NCBI RefSeq assembly: GCF_001428005.1
Contig: NZ_LMSB01000056.1
Coordinates: 8,494-72,493, forward strand
Length of the DNA stretch: 64,000 nucleotides
Source of the DNA: Arthrobacter sp. Soil736
Lineage (GTDB): Bacteria; Actinomycetota; Actinomycetes; Actinomycetales; Micrococcaceae
Direction of reading: 5' to 3'
Shown here: piece by piece, positions 62,345 through 64,000 of the stretch
Layout of the letters: the number at the start of each line of letters is the position of its first letter
Numbering within the stretch: position 1 is the stretch's first letter
The notes under the pieces: generated by a model
Told to the model about the DNA's origin: nothing
The model's database searches: none
What the model saw: only the letters and a program-made list of their open reading frames with translations
Position numbers and translations under genes: made by a program

Positions 62345-63454
62345 TCAGGAGCCGGCGTTGTAGACGTCCGGCCCGAAGCGGTTGAGATCCGGGGCCGCGG
62401 CGTAGCCGAGGTAGGGCAGGTTGAAGATGTCCTCGATGCTGGCCAGCAGGCTGTAATGGTTGTAGGCCCGGTCAGAGGCTGAACCGGCCTTGACCAGCGG
62501 TGACAGCACTAGAGCCCCGACCAGGCCGCCGCCGGCGCCGCCGGGCAGGGAGGACTCGGCGCTTTCCTTCCCCTCAGCCTCGTCGAACGTGATGACCAGG
62601 AGCCCGTCCTGCCGGAAGGCGGCGGAGGACAGGATCTCCGGGACCTGCTGCCGGAGCCATTCGTCAGCGGAGGCAAGGCCGCCCTGGCGCCCGTCAGCGC
62701 AGGGGCTGTCATGGCCGTCGTTGCACAGGTTGGGGCTGATGTAGGAGAGGTTCGGCGTCGTGGCGGCCGACTTGAGGTCGGAAGCGAGGTTGCTGAAGTC
62801 CACCACGTTGCTCTGGCACTCGGGCGAGGCCGTGATCGCGGTGAAATAGACGAACGGGTTGTGCCGGGTGGCGTATTGTCCGTCCGGGCCCGCGTTCTGG
62901 TTCGGGTCCCTGGCGCCCGGCTCCGGATGGCGGCACGGCGTCCCCATGTCCTCCATGTACCCCTTCCACGACTTCCCGGCGGCGCTGAGCTGGCCAGCCA
63001 GCGTGGGCACGGAGTCGGGATAAACGCAGCCGCTGCCCTGCAGATGGCCCAGGGATTCCGTGCCGGTGGCGCTAAAGGGCGCGTACGTGGGGCAGTCGTG
63101 GCTGGTGTTGGGGTTGGGGCCCTGCCCGGACAGCTGGGCGATGTAGTTGGTCAAAGATGAGTGGCCGATCGCGTAGTACTTCGTCAGGAGCTCGCCCTGG
63201 GGACGCAGCGTCCGGGACAGGTATGGGGCTTCAGACTCTTCGCCCCAGACGTCCCGGTACGACTTGTTCTCCAGGTTGATCACGAAGACATGCCCCGGCT
63301 TTGCCGCCCCGGACGGGGAAGGAGACGGGCCCGGACCGGGGCCCGGCTGGCAGGCGGCGAGCGCCGCCACCAGCGCAACGCATGCCAGGAGGGTGGAAGC
63401 GCGGCGCAGGTTGGCGCCTCTCCCGTTCCGTACCCGGCTGTGGCCAGCGGTCAT
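62345..63454 (-). CDS. Phosphoesterase-family lipoprotein (acid phosphatase/phospholipase C-like)
   Basis: About 369 residues from ATG 63454 (AGGAGG upstream; the open frame begins at 63508). Lipobox ALAAC at about 32-36. The catalytic domain has FVINLENKSYRDVWGEESEA, IGHSSLTNYIAQLSGQGPNP, LVITFDEAEG and YNHYSLLASIEDIFNLPYLG, typical of the phosphoesterase family. It acts outside the cell on phosphate esters. Convergent with the MprF-like gene. Confidence 0.9.
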   Translation of the reverse strand: MTAGHSRVRNGRGANLRRASTLLACVALVAALAACQPGPGPGPSPSPSGAAKPGHVFVINLENKSYRDVWGEESEAPYLSRTLRPQGELLTKYYAIGHSSLTNYIAQLSGQGPNPNTSHDCPTYAPFSATGTESLGHLQGSGCVYPDSVPTLAGQLSAAGKSWKGYMEDMGTPCRHPEPGARDPNQNAGPDGQYATRHNPFVYFTAITASPECQSNVVDFSNLASDLKSAATTPNLSYISPNLCNDGHDSPCADGRQGGLASADEWLRQQVPEILSSAAFRQDGLLVITFDEAEGKESAESSLPGGAGGGLVGALVLSPLVKAGSASDRAYNHYSLLASIEDIFNLPYLGYAAAPDLNRFGPDVYNAGS

Positions 63455-63685
63455 CACATCCTGCCTCCTGAAGCCAATCCGAAGCGCCCATCCGTCCAAG
63501 GGTTCCATCGTGCCACCACGTCCCCCGCAGGCAGATGAAGGGAACCTGAGAGTTCCATGGGAAGGGGCTTCCTCAACTGGGTTGCCGGACTGCAGGCGAT
63601 TCCCCCGGAGCCCGCGGGTGCCTGCATGTTAAGTTGAAATGTGCGGACAGGCCTGTCCGCCTCTGCCGCCGGAAAGAGCCAACAC

Positions 63686-64000
63686 GTGGAATCGCCTTCG
63701 CCAGTCCGAATACTGACCGTCTGCACGGGCAACATCTGCCGCTCCCCCGTGGCGGAACGGCTGCTGCAGGCCGGGCTGGACCAGGTGCTGCCCGGCGGCT
63801 TCGAGGTCCGCAGCGCCGGAACCCGCGCCATGGTGGGCGATCCTGTCCAGCCGCTTTCCGCGGACATCATCCGCACCTTCGGCGGCACCGCGGACGGTTT
63901 CGCGGCGCGCCAGCTCACCGGCAAGATCCTTCGCAAGGTGGACCTGGTCCTCACCATGACCTCCGCACACCGCGGCGAGGTGCTCCAGCTGGACGCCTCC
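63686..64000 (+). CDS. Low-molecular-weight protein tyrosine phosphatase, 3' end outside window
   Basis: The first 105 codons are present. GTG start with GGAAAG upstream. The catalytic P-loop is LTVCTGNICRSPVAERLL (C-x5-R-S). Such phosphatases (Wzb-type) oppose BY-kinases of polysaccharide systems; a link to the kinase at 24-25.6 kb is inferred only. Confidence 0.93.
   Translation, partial: MESPSPVRILTVCTGNICRSPVAERLLQAGLDQVLPGGFEVRSAGTRAMVGDPVQPLSADIIRTFGGTADGFAARQLTGKILRKVDLVLTMTSAHRGEVLQLDAS

Overview
The window looks like chromosomal DNA of a high-GC actinobacterium of the Micrococcaceae, most likely Arthrobacter or Pseudarthrobacter. This rests on gene content and codon style: an E1-E2 oxo-acid dehydrogenase operon with a divergent Lrp regulator, a paaABCDE operon, an actinobacterial rhamnose/exopolysaccharide locus, LAxTG surface anchoring, and many GTG/TTG starts. 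No rRNA, tRNA, CRISPR array or replication origin was seen.

Layout. 1-10.9 kb: a partial secreted protein, a subtilisin with five FG-GAP-like repeats, a GNAT acetyltransferase, an HtrA-like protease, a signal peptidase, a MinD/ParA-like ATPase among several very small one-helix membrane proteins, and a metallo-beta-lactamase-fold hydrolase. 11.0-19.2 kb: an accessory, decaying segment with a multiply frameshifted SGNH-hydrolase/Fn3 gene split by an IS5-family element, an O-antigen-polymerase-like protein, an acyltransferase, and a broken IS481-type element. 19.2-23.8 kb: E2, E1beta and E1alpha of a branched-chain/pyruvate-type dehydrogenase on the minus strand, with a divergent Lrp/AsnC regulator. 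24.0-43.7 kb: a surface polysaccharide locus with a Wzz/tyrosine-kinase-like protein, flippase, five glycosyltransferase genes, RmlA, RmlB, an RmlC-RmlD fusion, a WbaP-type initiating transferase, UDP-glucose dehydrogenase, a DUF4012 protein, an LANTG surface protein and GalU. 43.7-50.0 kb: VanZ-like protein, repeats, relics of an IS481 element and of a two-component system, a sugar ABC transporter whose ATPase and permease are fused, and an orphan histidine-kinase ATPase domain. 50.1-55.1 kb: phenylacetate genes (enoyl-CoA hydratase, paaE-paaA). 55.2-64 kb: DUF202 and DUF2231-like membrane proteins, small enzymes, an SGNH hydrolase, an MprF-like phospholipid lysyltransferase, a phosphoesterase lipoprotein and the start of a low-molecular-weight tyrosine phosphatase.

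How the genes work together. The 24-44 kb block, with the Wzy-like polymerase and acyltransferase at 14-18 kb, contains the parts expected of a Wzx/Wzy polysaccharide pathway: sugar-nucleotide supply (GalU, Ugd, RmlA, RmlB, RmlCD), lipid-linked initiation, chain extension, flipping, polymerisation and length control. The paa operon carries a plausible PaaR-type operator in front of paaA. Recurring themes are a family of about 23-bp repeats that has entered coding sequence (E2 linkers, VanZ tail), several genes with a TANNNT box 6-8 nt before the start codon and little or no Shine-Dalgarno sequence (probable leaderless mRNAs), and many one-base frame disruptions confined to accessory genes.
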